A stretch of 64,000 nt of DNA from Pseudobutyrivibrio xylanivorans (GTDB lineage: Bacteria; Bacillota; Clostridia; Lachnospirales; Lachnospiraceae): positions 1-64,000 of the forward strand of contig NZ_VTVE01000006.1 in the NCBI RefSeq assembly GCF_010906925.1. The letters are read 5' to 3'. Below are positions 9,101 to 17,008 of this stretch, one piece after another. The notes under the pieces were generated by a model. The model was not told the DNA's origin, did no database searches, and saw nothing but the letters and a program-made list of their open reading frames with translations. The position numbers and the translations under genes were made by a program. The number at the start of each line of letters is the position of its first letter. The stretch's first letter is position 1.

Positions 9101-10070
9101 CATAACCATCAATAAGGACTGTCTCCTTCTCGCAGTCTCTTACATCTTTTTCATTACATCCTGGATAAGTGCATGTAGCCTCGTGCTGAGGAACGCCATC
9201 CTCATTTTCACCTATATAATGATACTCTCCAAAGCAGTGTGGATGCCATGGTATAGCTGGGATAGAAATTTCAGCAACTAAGATTGGTTCTCCATTCTCA
9301 TCAACCATGCGAATGCCATTTATACACAAGTATCCTTCCTCATCCTCAGTATAAGTAGCATCCTCGTCTATAACATAGTTGCCTTCCTCATCCTGTACCA
9401 ATTCACCGTTTTCATCTGTCTTATAGATTTTAAATACTTTTTGTCCCTCTGAATCTACTGTAAATGTACCAACAGGAATAGGCTCCTCACTAGAATTTTC
9501 ATCATATATATAGTGAGTCTCTTCTGGATCTGTAGTCTGATTGCCGCCCATAAGCGTGAAGCTGCCACTATTAAGTACGTACTTGGCAGTAGTTCCAAAC
9601 ACGCTTGTATCCATTGTCATCACAGGATATGACACATAAACTTGACCATCTACTACATTTGTACCATCAGTACCATTTGTTGGCTGTTGGTCACCTACTG
9701 CTGCATCACCTGTGCCATTCTGGCTGTCAGCCCCAGTGCCCTCTGTTGCGTTTTGGCCGTCTGTTGTATTTTGGCTGTCTACTCCATTATCTGTACCAGT
9801 AGTATCTTGGCCTCCAGCTGTATTATTTCCATCTATGTTTTGGTCATCTCCAGCCACAGTATTATCTGTAGTTGTCGAACCTCCTACATTAGAAGAATCT
9901 CCTGATTGATTGTCAGAAGAAGCAGCTGTAGCATCTGTGCTCTGAGAAACATTGTTGTCCTCTGGCTCATCTGCAGACACGAAAAATACCGCATTGCTAT
10001 ACATCAATGCGGTCATCATTGTCAATGCTACAATTCTTTTTGTAACTTTGCGGTGTTTAATTTTTCTCAT
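6162..10070 (-). CDS. Large Ig-like repeat surface protein with zinc-ribbon-like region
   Basis: About 1302 residues. A signal peptide ends near ADEPED, followed by a Thr/Asn/Gly/Asp-rich spacer, a Cys-rich segment (CTYPGC ... CKVCG) that may bind metal, and at least five Ig-like repeats. These repeats begin with variants of FVIDTTVP and contain YY...ARHATI.V.DANF. A C-terminal TM helix with the basic end KKKRLK anchors it; no LPXTG is seen. It is the first gene of the T7SS operon, so it may be a cell-envelope adhesin or a sheath for the machine. The ATG at 10070 has GAGG 7 nt upstream, while the ATG at 10088 is only 3 nt from GGGAG, so I prefer 10070. Confidence 0.85.
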   Translation of the reverse strand: MRKIKHRKVTKRIVALTMMTALMYSNAVFFVSADEPEDNNVSQSTDATAASSDNQSGDSSNVGGSTTTDNTVAGDDQNIDGNNTAGGQDTTGTDNGVDSQNTTDGQNATEGTGADSQNGTGDAAVGDQQPTNGTDGTNVVDGQVYVSYPVMTMDTSVFGTTAKYVLNSGSFTLMGGNQTTDPEETHYIYDENSSEEPIPVGTFTVDSEGQKVFKIYKTDENGELVQDEEGNYVIDEDATYTEDEEGYLCINGIRMVDENGEPILVAEISIPAIPWHPHCFGEYHYIGENEDGVPQHEATCTYPGCNEKDVRDCEKETVLIDGYEVTRCKVCGHEFSSLDPKPEIEAIEFSTDAEKNFNNIDLYKSDVTVTVKARCKAKGGATYTLEGFDENASEDVSFELTQDGDPDDEGFIKYSYTFSGSELYYSIDKVKGCTNDYDGSIYVERACQFEVNTTNMKVKGPVAYIEASNEAGDRVWIYDDDKFYFDNWYSSSIEGYPDTLELTFAAVTRNYDVSYFTVYDNGKELPAEAIHNLTEDVKGKLKNVEPVWDGNEVDYEYEYNKKGRAKDKQFYKIKYTCQIPTTVEGEHTYEIVYGKDSYHTESYEITIYVDNTVPVIDSISYNGNSTPVGSSGANTGYYNEDVEVEVVVTEENLVNEEKLDDLRLVEEGGGSKALTFKEKRGDKYVFSAVASSEGKYHVEGLVMDKADNIRKLADQESFIIDKTNPEVTVEFDNTEAKNGKYYNAARVATITVKDANFEPDDKYITLNISEKDGKAAPGGWEKSSEGSYIKRINFDADGVYSFTVSCKDKAANASSTASAEEFVIDTTVPTIDVSFDNNSSSNEYYFKDARHATIVVEDANFDSKLVVIEKTGEDGAGSLPGVSGFSDADKKHSASMSFEKDGKYAFRVTCQDLAGNVADTYTSSVFVIDTLAPELNITGVADMSANNGVVQPIITTKDENLKAENVVVTLTGANKGTISTVGSTTQSNGGYVVEISDLPHVKSNDDLYILKAEITDLAGNVTEKEIKYSVNRFGSVYVLGDGTLGMIDSYYVTKPQNVVITEINVDELTYKEVSITYDGSVKDLSSGKDYTTTDTVNKNSWHSISYTINASNFRNDGLYSVSVYSEDKASNTQSNKSKDANIEFLVDSTAPSVIVSGVESDGVYQEAEHNFSVNATDTIGIAGLKVYLNNDILAEYSAQELQENGGTEVITIPGKDDYQQLEIICSDVAGNETKLSCNNVLVSEKAEDLIDNDIIQKIDVVPEEIVPVAGFFKKPIVWVVFASAASVLTAAGVFIFKKKRLK

Positions 10071-10342
10071 ATGGTTTCCTCTTTTCATTAACTCCCTAAA
10101 TGCACATAAAGCTTTTCACACTTATGTCACATTTAAAACGCACTCCACTGTCTTTTATTCACACTCAAAGATTTTTGTTCCCAATCAATTTTTTTCAGCC
10201 TTCCCGAGTTATGTACAGTGTTTTAAACATCTTGCATCGACTGCATTCGGCATAATTACTACATTTTGCCGGAATATCTGTGTAATATGCCACAAAAAAT
10301 TCAGTTTCCTAAGCTAGTTAGCATTAGGATGTTACAGGTAGT

Positions 10343-10371
10343 ATCATAATACCCTCACGCACTTCTGTCAA
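10343..10371 (-). promoter_or_regulatory. Consensus sigma-A promoter for the T7SS operon
   Basis: Read on the minus strand: TTGACA (10371-10366), a 17-bp spacer, then TATGAT (10348-10343). This is a near-perfect vegetative promoter. Transcription would start near 10336, leaving about 265 nt before the ATG at 10070. Confidence 0.8.
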
Positions 10372-10480
10372 CACATTTTTTTAATTATATTTTCATAGCA
10401 TTTTCCTCTTATTAAATCAGGTGTTTATAGCTATCAAATTCAGGCGATAAATCCTTTATTTATTGGGTCTAATTATGATT

Positions 10481-10538
10481 TTTCCAGTGATATTTTTCTA
10501 ATATTTCCACTAATAAATATCACAGTTAAACATGGAAA
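10481..10538. repeat. Nested inverted repeat upstream of the T7SS promoter
   Basis: GTGATATTT (10487-10495) pairs with AAATATCAC (10515-10523), and TTTCCA (10481-10486) pairs with TGGAAA (10533-10538) around it. It lies about 110-170 bp upstream of the -35 box. It could be a regulator binding site or a DNA cruciform; there is no T-run to make it a terminator. Confidence 0.5.
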
Positions 10539-10617
10539 ATTTAGCACATACAATCAGGCATCAAAATCATTTATATGAACATTCTGTGTCGAGAGTTTTA
10601 TCATGTAATTTTCCAGC

Positions 10618-10651
10618 AAAAAAGCCATCCGCACGCTAGGTGCGAATGGCT
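10618..10651 (-). terminator. Rho-independent terminator of dhaLMK
   Basis: A 12-bp stem with one mismatch (AGCCATTCGCAC / GTGCGGATGGCT on the minus strand), a 5-nt loop and six Ts, starting about 25 bp after the dhaK stop. Confidence 0.85.
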
Positions 10652-10676
10652 CCATGTGATTTTACGTATAATTTTC

Positions 10677-11672
10677 CTATGCCTGCACAAAAGCTGGTGT
10701 ATCAGCTGGTGCTGCAAGCAACTTCTTTAGCTCATCATCTACTTTGAGAAGTGTAATAGAAAAGCCTTCCATATCAAGAGATGTCATATAGTTGCCAACA
10801 AGAGTCTTTGCAACTTTGATTCCCTTGGCATCCAAAACTTCCTTAATGTGCTTGTTTGCCACAAAGAGCTCCATCAAAGGTGTGCCGCCCATTCCGTTGA
10901 CCATTACAGCCACTTCATCGCCAGAATTGTAAATGCCCTCGGCGAAAATCCTATCGAGAAGCTTGTCGGAGATTTCATTTACTGTGCCAATCTTTTCACG
11001 GTTAACGCCTGGCTCGCCATGAATTCCGATACCGATTTCGATTTCATCCTCTGCCAAGTCAAAGCTTGGTTTGCCAGCAGCAGGAACTGTACATGCGTCA
11101 ACAGCCATACCCATTGAGCGTACATTTGCAATTACTTTTTCAGCAACACGCTTTACATCAGCAAGGCTTCCTCCTGCCTCAGCGCATGCGCCAGCAATCT
11201 TGTGTACAAAAATAGTACCTGCGATTCCGCGGCGGCCTGTTGTCCAAGTACTATTTTCAACCGCCACATCATCAGCTGTGATAACCTGGTCGACTTCGAT
11301 TCCCTCATCTCTTGCCATATCAGCAGCCATCTCAAAGTTCATTACATCACCTGTGTAATTCTTGATAACAAGCAATACTCCCTTGCCGCCATCTGCTGCC
11401 TTGATTGCTTCATATACCTGGTCAGGTGTAGGGGATGTAAATACTGCACCAGCAATAGCTCCATCCAGCATACCCTTTCCTACATATCCTCCATGAGCTG
11501 GCTCATGTCCGCTACCACCGCCAGACACTAAGGCAACTTTTCCCTTTGAGCCTCCAGCTCTCACTACTACATCAAGTCCATCGAGGCGGCGTATATACTG
11601 TGGGTAAGCTGCCACCATACCGTCAAGCATCTCATCAACTATATTATCAACTTCGTTAATAAGTTTTTTCAT
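10677..11672 (-). CDS. dhaK: PTS-dependent dihydroxyacetone kinase, substrate-binding subunit DhaK
   Basis: A 331-residue DhaK that binds dihydroxyacetone covalently so that DhaL can phosphorylate it. GSGHEP (53-58, with His56) and Asp109 form the active site, and His218 in GIGIHGEP is the hemiaminal-forming residue at the same number as in E. coli. It is the last gene of the dhaL-dhaM-dhaK operon, 61 bp after dhaM, and is followed by a terminator. Confidence 0.96.
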   Translation of the reverse strand: MKKLINEVDNIVDEMLDGMVAAYPQYIRRLDGLDVVVRAGGSKGKVALVSGGGSGHEPAHGGYVGKGMLDGAIAGAVFTSPTPDQVYEAIKAADGGKGVLLVIKNYTGDVMNFEMAADMARDEGIEVDQVITADDVAVENSTWTTGRRGIAGTIFVHKIAGACAEAGGSLADVKRVAEKVIANVRSMGMAVDACTVPAAGKPSFDLAEDEIEIGIGIHGEPGVNREKIGTVNEISDKLLDRIFAEGIYNSGDEVAVMVNGMGGTPLMELFVANKHIKEVLDAKGIKVAKTLVGNYMTSLDMEGFSITLLKVDDELKKLLAAPADTPAFVQA

Positions 11673-11733
11673 AAAATATTACCTCCTCCTATATCTCGCC
11701 TGTTGCACTATCAGGCTGTCCACAACGAAAATC

Positions 11734-12126
11734 TTATAAAACTTTATGCGCGCCGCGGGTATCCTCTGCAGCTTTCAAAACTGCGTCAATATTACTTCCG
11801 CACATAGCACTAACCGCTGCTGCAATTGTGCCCTCTACGATTGGCGCATCTGCAAGTCTTACATCAATACCCTCATCTTCAATAAGCTCAATTGCTGTCT
11901 CAGAACTCATAACACCGCTACCCAAATCAGCTAAAACTATAACCCCATCACCGTCATTAGCCTCTTTAATTGCTTCGGAAATACGAATCGCATCTGTGCC
12001 TATGGTTTTGTCCTCCAGGCCAGCTGCGCATACGATTCCCTTGTGGGTCGGTGCAATCTCACTAGTCAAATCCTTTAGCCCCTCAGCAATCTTCCAGCTA
12101 TGGGACACAAGAACTAATCCAACCAT
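11734..12126 (-). CDS. dhaM: DhaM phosphotransferase subunit, EIIA-mannose-like
   Basis: A 130-residue single-domain DhaM (EIIA-Man fold). It passes phosphate from HPr to the ADP held by DhaL. His9 in VLVSHS is the phosphorylation site, and the motif ADLGSGVMS is typical. Unlike the E. coli protein it has no fused HPr or EI domains, as is usual in Firmicutes. The start has GGGGG at a good distance. It lies between dhaL and dhaK. Confidence 0.95.
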   Translation of the reverse strand: MVGLVLVSHSWKIAEGLKDLTSEIAPTHKGIVCAAGLEDKTIGTDAIRISEAIKEANDGDGVIVLADLGSGVMSSETAIELIEDEGIDVRLADAPIVEGTIAAAVSAMCGSNIDAVLKAAEDTRGAHKVL

Positions 12127-12147
12127 TAAATCCCCCTTTCCGCCACA

Positions 12148-12768
12148 TTATCCTTTCAAAAAATCTCTGATAGTTTCCAAAGTCAATGTAGCTGAAGTAG
12201 CGCCTGGATCCTGGTGACCAACGCTTCTTTGTCCAAGGTAACTTGCGCGTCCCTTTGTGGCCGCAATTGTTTTGGTGTACTCCACACCCTCAGCAGCTGC
12301 TGCACAAGCGGCATCTAGAGCTTCGTTTAAATCAGCTCCTGCATCAACCTTTTCAGAGAAAGCATCGTAAGCTGGCATAAGTGCATCAAGCATTGTCTTT
12401 TCGCCTTTTACAGCTTTGCCTCGCTTTTGGATACCAGCGATTGCTGCTTCGAGAGCGGCCTTAAAGTCCTCTGGGGAAACGGCAGTTTTTCCCGCGAACA
12501 CTTTGGCTGCCTCCATATAAGCTGTACCGTAAAGTGGTCCGGATGCTCCACCAACGGTAGATAAAAGTGTCATACCTGTTTTCTTGAGAGCGGCCCCAAT
12601 ATCGCCCTCGTCTTCAGGTACTTTCTCCACTACAGCTGCAAATCCACGAGCCATATTTACCCCATGGTCTGCATCGCCGATTTCTCTGTCTAAGTCAGTC
12701 AGGAAATCCTTGTTGGCCATTATTTTGTCGCCTATTTCTTTTAGGCACTGGTATACTCTAGTAGCCAT
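12148..12768 (-). CDS. dhaL: Dihydroxyacetone kinase ADP-binding subunit DhaL
   Basis: About 206 residues. The DREIGDADHG motif (27-36) carries the Asp residues that bind the two Mg ions of ADP. The ATG at 12768 (MATRVYQ) has GGGGG 9-10 nt upstream, whereas the upstream ATGs at 12804 and 12789 have no ribosome binding site, so I chose the shorter form. First gene of dhaLMK, which makes DHAP from dihydroxyacetone using PEP. No dhaS/dhaR regulator or glycerol dehydrogenase gene is next to it in this window. Confidence 0.94.
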   Translation of the reverse strand: MATRVYQCLKEIGDKIMANKDFLTDLDREIGDADHGVNMARGFAAVVEKVPEDEGDIGAALKKTGMTLLSTVGGASGPLYGTAYMEAAKVFAGKTAVSPEDFKAALEAAIAGIQKRGKAVKGEKTMLDALMPAYDAFSEKVDAGADLNEALDAACAAAAEGVEYTKTIAATKGRASYLGQRSVGHQDPGATSATLTLETIRDFLKG

Positions 12769-12876
12769 AAAACTAGTCCCCCTTCTCATAATTTTTACCA
12801 CCAAAGTCTTATATGAGTATTATAACAAATCCTATATTAGCCGGCGAAATTTTTTCGTTGTGTTTTCGTACAAAAA

Positions 12877-12914
12877 GAAAAAGAGCCACCCGTACATTTT
12901 GCACGAGTGGCCCT
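12877..12914 (-). terminator. Terminator of nrdD
   Basis: On the minus strand a GC-rich hairpin (GGGCCACTCGTGC against GTACGGGTGGCTC) is followed by TTTTTC, 12 bp after the nrdD stop. Confidence 0.8.
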
Positions 12915-12925
12915 AGTATTTTTAA

Positions 12926-15307
12926 TTAAAGATTCTCATCCGCATATTTTTGGATGTTGCTGGCATTGGCATAACGAGTAACCTCGTCTCCATTAACAAC
13001 TACAAGAGTAGGCGCCTGCATAACACCATATTTTTTAGTCAAATCCTGCTGCTCCTCTGCATCTACAAGGATGTAATCCTCATCCTCGAGAATCTCTTTT
13101 GCTCTAGCGCAGTTAGGACATGTCTTTGTTGTGAAAAGATATTTTACACCAGTTTCCTTTTCCTCAGAAACAATCTCAAGATTAACCTGTGGCTGCTTTG
13201 CTGCTGCAGTCTTCTCACCAGCACGTCTGCATACAGAACCTGCTATATCGTAAAGCTTGCGATTCTTGTATTCCTGAGTCTTGCCCTCGTTCCAGTTCTG
13301 AACTGGACGATAGTAACCAGTGATTCGGCTGTATACCTCAGCTGTCTTGCCGCAGTGTGGACATGTGTAATGCTCACCTGCTATGTAGCCATGCTCCTTA
13401 CATACTGAGTATGTTGGAGAAAGTGTATAGTATGGCAATCTATAGTTCTCAGCAATCTTGCGAACAAGATTGGCAGCTGACTCCCATGTAGGAAGCTTCT
13501 CACCGATAAACGCATGGAATACTGTACCAGATGTATAAAGTGTCTGGAGCTCATCCTGAACCTCAAGAGCATCAAATATATCTGATGTATACTCAACTGG
13601 CATATGTGAGCTGTTTGTATAGAAAGGAGTATCTCCTTCTTTGCCTGCTGTGATGATATCTGGGAACTGCTCTCTATCATGCTTTGCAAATCTGTATGTT
13701 GTAGACTCAGCAGGTGTAGCCTCAAGATTGTAGAGGTCACCGTACATCTCCTGATAATCAGAGAGTCTCTCACGCATGTGATTGAGAACGTCTTTTGTAA
13801 ATTCCTGTACTCTCTTATCTGTCATATCAGCACGAAGCCAGTTAGCATTAAGACCAACTTCATTCATACCGATAAGTCCGATTGTAGAGAAGTGGTTGTT
13901 AAATGTACCAAGATATCTCTTAGTATATGGATATAATCCCTCATCAAGAAGCTTTGTAATAACGCCTCTCTTGATTTTAAGTGAACGAGCACTAATATCC
14001 ATAAGTCTATCTAAACGAGCATAGAAATCTGCCTCGTCCTTAGCCTGGTATGCAATACGTGGCATGTTGATAGTAACAACACCAACAGATCCTGTGCTCT
14101 CGCCTGAGCCAAAGAAACCGCCTGACTTCTTGCGAAGCTCTCTAAGGTCAAGACGAAGACGGCAGCACATAGAGCGAACATCGCTTGGCTCCATATCTGA
14201 GTTGATATAGTTGCTGAAATATGGAGTACCATATTTTGCAGTCATCTCAAATAAGAGTCTGTTGTTCTCAGTATCTGACCAATCAAAATCACGAGTAATA
14301 GAATATGTAGGGATAGGATACTGGAATCCACGGCCATTAGCATCACCCTCAATCATAATCTCAAGGAATGCCTTGTTGACCATATCCATTTCCTTCTTGC
14401 AGTCCTTGTATTTGAAATCCATTTCCTTGCCACCAACGATAGCTGGAAGCTCTGCCAAGTCATTAGGTACTGTCCAATCTAATGTGATATTAGAAAATGG
14501 TGCCTGTGTTCCCCAACGAGAAGGTGTGTTAACACCATATATAAATGCCTCAAGGCACTTTTTAACTTCTTCGTATGAAAGATTATCAGTCTTAATAAAT
14601 GGTGCAAGGTATGTATCAAATGATGAGAATGCCTGAGCGCCAGCCCATTCATTCTGCATGATACCGAGGAAGTTTACCATCTGGTTGCAAAGTACTGAAA
14701 GGTGCTTAGCAGGAGCTGAAGTGATCTTGCCAGTAATACCACCAAGTCCCTCCTGGATAAGCTGCTTTAATGACCATCCTGCACAGTAACCTGTGAGCAT
14801 TGAAAGATCGTGAATGTGGATATCTGCGCTGCGGTGTGCATTTGCAATCTCCTCATCATAAATCTCTGAAAGCCAGTAATTTGCAGTGATTGCACCAGAG
14901 TTAGAAAGGATGAGACCACCTACAGAATATGTAACTGTAGAGTTCTCCTTAACTCTCCAATCCTCTACCTTAACATAGCTATCTACTACATTTTTATAAT
15001 CCAAAACTGTAGACTTCATGTTGCGCATCTTCTCGCGCTGCTTTCTATATAAAATGTATGCTTTTGCAACATCTGTATATCCAGTCTGCTCAAGTACATT
15101 TTCTACAGAATCCTGAATGTCCTCTACAGTGATTTTGCTCTCTTTAATTTTTGACTGGAAATCAGCCGAAACACGAAGCGATAATAAACCGATTATATCG
15201 TCATTGTATTCCTTTCCAGTTGCCTCGAAGGCCTTTGCGATCGCATCGTTAATCTTCCCCAAATTAAACTCTGCTATTTCACCATCTCTTTTTACTACGT
15301 CAAACAA
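12926..15307 (-). CDS. nrdD: Anaerobic ribonucleoside-triphosphate reductase with C-terminal thioredoxin-like domain
   Basis: A 793-residue class III reductase making dNTPs without oxygen. It has an N-terminal ATP-cone (from FDVVKRDGE), the NrdD barrel, a zinc site (Cys636, Cys649, Cys652) and the glycyl-radical loop RITGYY with Gly664. The C-terminal approximately 75 residues form a separate thioredoxin/glutaredoxin-like domain with CPNC at 730-733 and cis-Pro motif QAPTL. That suggests the thioredoxin-dependent NrdD subgroup, with the reductant built in. The start is a TTG at 15307 after GAGGA, and an in-frame stop just upstream excludes a longer form. No activase (nrdG) gene is adjacent. 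Confidence 0.95.
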   Translation of the reverse strand: MFDVVKRDGEIAEFNLGKINDAIAKAFEATGKEYNDDIIGLLSLRVSADFQSKIKESKITVEDIQDSVENVLEQTGYTDVAKAYILYRKQREKMRNMKSTVLDYKNVVDSYVKVEDWRVKENSTVTYSVGGLILSNSGAITANYWLSEIYDEEIANAHRSADIHIHDLSMLTGYCAGWSLKQLIQEGLGGITGKITSAPAKHLSVLCNQMVNFLGIMQNEWAGAQAFSSFDTYLAPFIKTDNLSYEEVKKCLEAFIYGVNTPSRWGTQAPFSNITLDWTVPNDLAELPAIVGGKEMDFKYKDCKKEMDMVNKAFLEIMIEGDANGRGFQYPIPTYSITRDFDWSDTENNRLLFEMTAKYGTPYFSNYINSDMEPSDVRSMCCRLRLDLRELRKKSGGFFGSGESTGSVGVVTINMPRIAYQAKDEADFYARLDRLMDISARSLKIKRGVITKLLDEGLYPYTKRYLGTFNNHFSTIGLIGMNEVGLNANWLRADMTDKRVQEFTKDVLNHMRERLSDYQEMYGDLYNLEATPAESTTYRFAKHDREQFPDIITAGKEGDTPFYTNSSHMPVEYTSDIFDALEVQDELQTLYTSGTVFHAFIGEKLPTWESAANLVRKIAENYRLPYYTLSPTYSVCKEHGYIAGEHYTCPHCGKTAEVYSRITGYYRPVQNWNEGKTQEYKNRKLYDIAGSVCRRAGEKTAAAKQPQVNLEIVSEEKETGVKYLFTTKTCPNCARAKEILEDEDYILVDAEEQQDLTKKYGVMQAPTLVVVNGDEVTRYANASNIQKYADENL

Positions 15308-15425
15308 TTTTCCTCACCAATTTCCTTTCTCTAGTATCCTTAAAACATGTCAAAAAAGGACTCCCCCTGTAACCTTTTTGCTTTGCCAGCTAAGTGTTGC
15401 ATTAAGGTACTTTCGACTTGAATAT

Positions 15426-15455
15426 ATGTTATCAAAATATAGGGTGAGGGGTCAA
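15426..15455 (-). promoter_or_regulatory. Predicted nrdD promoter
   Basis: Minus strand: TTGACC (15455-15450), an 18-bp spacer, then TAACAT (15431-15426). One NrdR box lies inside the spacer, as expected for a repressor that blocks polymerase. Confidence 0.6.
15431..15446. promoter_or_regulatory. NrdR box 1
   Basis: The core at 15433-15446 (CAAAATATAGGGTG) matches 11 of 14 positions of the palindromic NrdR box CACWATATATWGTG. It sits between the -35 and -10 of nrdD, exactly 31 bp from box 2. Confidence 0.7.
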
Positions 15456-15461
15456 TGTTTA

Positions 15462-15477
15462 ATCACTATATATTGTG
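15462..15477. promoter_or_regulatory. NrdR box 2
   Basis: The core at 15464-15477 (CACTATATATTGTG) is a perfect match to the NrdR consensus. Paired boxes a whole number of helical turns apart (31-32 bp) are the known signature of NrdR regulation of ribonucleotide reductase genes. Confidence 0.8.
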
Positions 15478-15572
15478 CTTTTCGTCATTATTACCTAAAA
15501 TCCCATTTCACTTTTGAATATTTTCTAGGTAGAATTACGATTCAACACACACAATATTTGGTATTTAAACAT

Positions 15573-15605
15573 AAAAAAGACACACTACATATTGTAGCGT
15601 GTCTT
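15573..15605 (-). terminator. Terminator of the TPR lipoprotein gene
   Basis: Minus strand: AAGACACGCTAC / GTAGTGTGTCTT hairpin followed by TTTTTT, starting 9 bp after the stop codon. Confidence 0.85.
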
Positions 15606-15613
15606 TAGCATTT

Positions 15614-16567
15614 CTATCGCGTTTGTAGGAATATTAGCTCCTTTTTTGCAACCTCATCATTAGGGTAAGATTCAAGATATTGTGTCAATGCATCGCATGC
15701 TTCGGTGAACCTACCTAGATGTTCAAGAGCTGAAACCTGTCCCTTCAATAGGTCAGGCATATTGTCTATTGATTTAAGACTCAACCCAGCTTCATAGTAC
15801 CCCAAAGCATTCTCATAATTTCCATTAGCCATCTCAATGTCACCTAAAGTAGCAAGCGCCTCGCTTGTGACATCTTCGGATTTTGCGTACTCCTCTAGCA
15901 ATTTCTGGGCCTTATCATAATCACCCTGATCCTGATATATCTTGGCAAGATAAAGTCTAGCCTCAACGATATCCTTGTCTACCGCCTTCTGCAATAACTC
16001 CTGGGCTTGAGAAGTCTGACCAAGCATATAGTTGATTCGGCCCTTATAATAGCCAGCCTCCGCAGATTTATCTGAAATCTGTAGCGCATTATTTAAATAT
16101 ACCTTGCCCTGATCTGTATATCCAAGAGAATCAAGATTCTCGTATATTTCTATATAAAGAAGATAATTCTTTTTATCTACTTCAACAGCCTTATCATAAT
16201 CCAAAATGGCCTTCCCTACCTCACCTTCAGAAGCATAAATACTTCCTCTTAAAAAGTAAGGCTCATAATTATCGCCATCATATTTAATCAATGCCTCGTA
16301 GGTAGCTGCCGCCCCTTCAAAATCACCAGATTTAAACTGAGCTGCCGCTTTGTAGTAATTAATGTCTATTTCCAAATCAGTGACTTTTCCAATGGAACAA
16401 CTCAAAGCCTTATCAAATAACTTGATAGCAGTCTCATAATCACCTGCATCAAGGGCCTCTACTCCCTGGTCACGCAAGTCAATTTCCTTTTGACTATGTC
16501 CGCCACAAGCCACCATTGTTGCCGCAATATATAGAGATAATCCTATAACAAGAAGTTTCTTTTTCAT
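15614..16567 (-). CDS. TPR-repeat lipoprotein
   Basis: A 317-residue lipoprotein. The signal peptide ends in the lipobox MVAC (Cys21), after which about seven tetratricopeptide repeats fill the protein; motifs such as GDYETAIKLFDKAL, GEVGKAILDYDKAV and GNYENALGYYEAGL are clear. It is probably anchored outside the membrane as a protein-protein scaffold. It is a single-gene unit with its own terminator. The partner is not evident from the neighbours. Confidence 0.88.
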   Translation of the reverse strand: MKKKLLVIGLSLYIAATMVACGGHSQKEIDLRDQGVEALDAGDYETAIKLFDKALSCSIGKVTDLEIDINYYKAAAQFKSGDFEGAAATYEALIKYDGDNYEPYFLRGSIYASEGEVGKAILDYDKAVEVDKKNYLLYIEIYENLDSLGYTDQGKVYLNNALQISDKSAEAGYYKGRINYMLGQTSQAQELLQKAVDKDIVEARLYLAKIYQDQGDYDKAQKLLEEYAKSEDVTSEALATLGDIEMANGNYENALGYYEAGLSLKSIDNMPDLLKGQVSALEHLGRFTEACDALTQYLESYPNDEVAKKELIFLQTR

Positions 16568-16672
16568 AAATCATTTCCTAACTATAAGTATTAGAGTTAC
16601 TAACACCACATCCCCTCGATGAATAACTCACTTACCTATTTACTTTAAAGCAAGTCAACCTAAATTGCCACA

Positions 16673-17008
16673 CTAAATGTGCATTAATTCAAGTTCATCT
16701 TCTAGAGATTTTATCATAAATGAATTTAATGACATCCCAAGGATTCTAGCTCCTACTGCTGCTCTTTGATGAAGTTGTGGGTAAATTCTTACATTAAATT
16801 TCCCAGAATATGGTTTCTCCGGCTCTACTCCATCTTTATTACACCATTCAATATAATCATCAACCGAATTTTTAAACTCATCTTCTAGCTCTTTAACAGA
16901 AGAACCTTGAAATGTAATTACCGCTCTAGTATTAATAACTTCTCCTGTAAAAATATGTTGTTCATCATCAAAATCAACTTTTCCAATATATCCTTTATAA
17001 TTCATCAT
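16673..17008 (-). CDS. hicB: HicB-type antitoxin
   Basis: A 111-residue HicB: a degraded RNase H-like domain (1-65; YKGYIGKVDFDD, FTGEVINTRAVITFQG, DYIEWC) followed by a ribbon-helix-helix DNA-binding end (FNVRIYPQLHQRAAVGARILGM). It neutralises HicA and probably represses the operon. It overlaps hicA by 4 bp (ATGA), and hicA comes first, the common order. Confidence 0.9.
   Translation of the reverse strand: MMNYKGYIGKVDFDDEQHIFTGEVINTRAVITFQGSSVKELEDEFKNSVDDYIEWCNKDGVEPEKPYSGKFNVRIYPQLHQRAAVGARILGMSLNSFMIKSLEDELELMHI

Larger units (their letters stand above)
10089..10676. other. 588-bp intergenic region: T7SS promoter and long leader, dhaK terminator
   Basis: There is no convincing coding frame here. 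On the minus strand it holds the dhaK terminator, a nested inverted repeat, a consensus promoter and then an approximately 265-nt untranslated leader that runs into the surface-protein gene. The leader matched no riboswitch consensus that I could recognise. Confidence 0.7.
15308..15613. other. 306-bp regulatory gap upstream of nrdD
   Basis: No gene. It contains the nrdD promoter with two NrdR-type boxes, and near its right end the terminator of the upstream TPR lipoprotein gene. About 110 nt of leader lie between the promoter and the TTG start. Confidence 0.75.

Noticed and set aside
15573-15605. Third NrdR box (ACACTACATATTGTAG)
   Set aside because: It lies in the stem of the TPR-gene terminator, more than 100 bp from the other pair and out of the 31-bp spacing.
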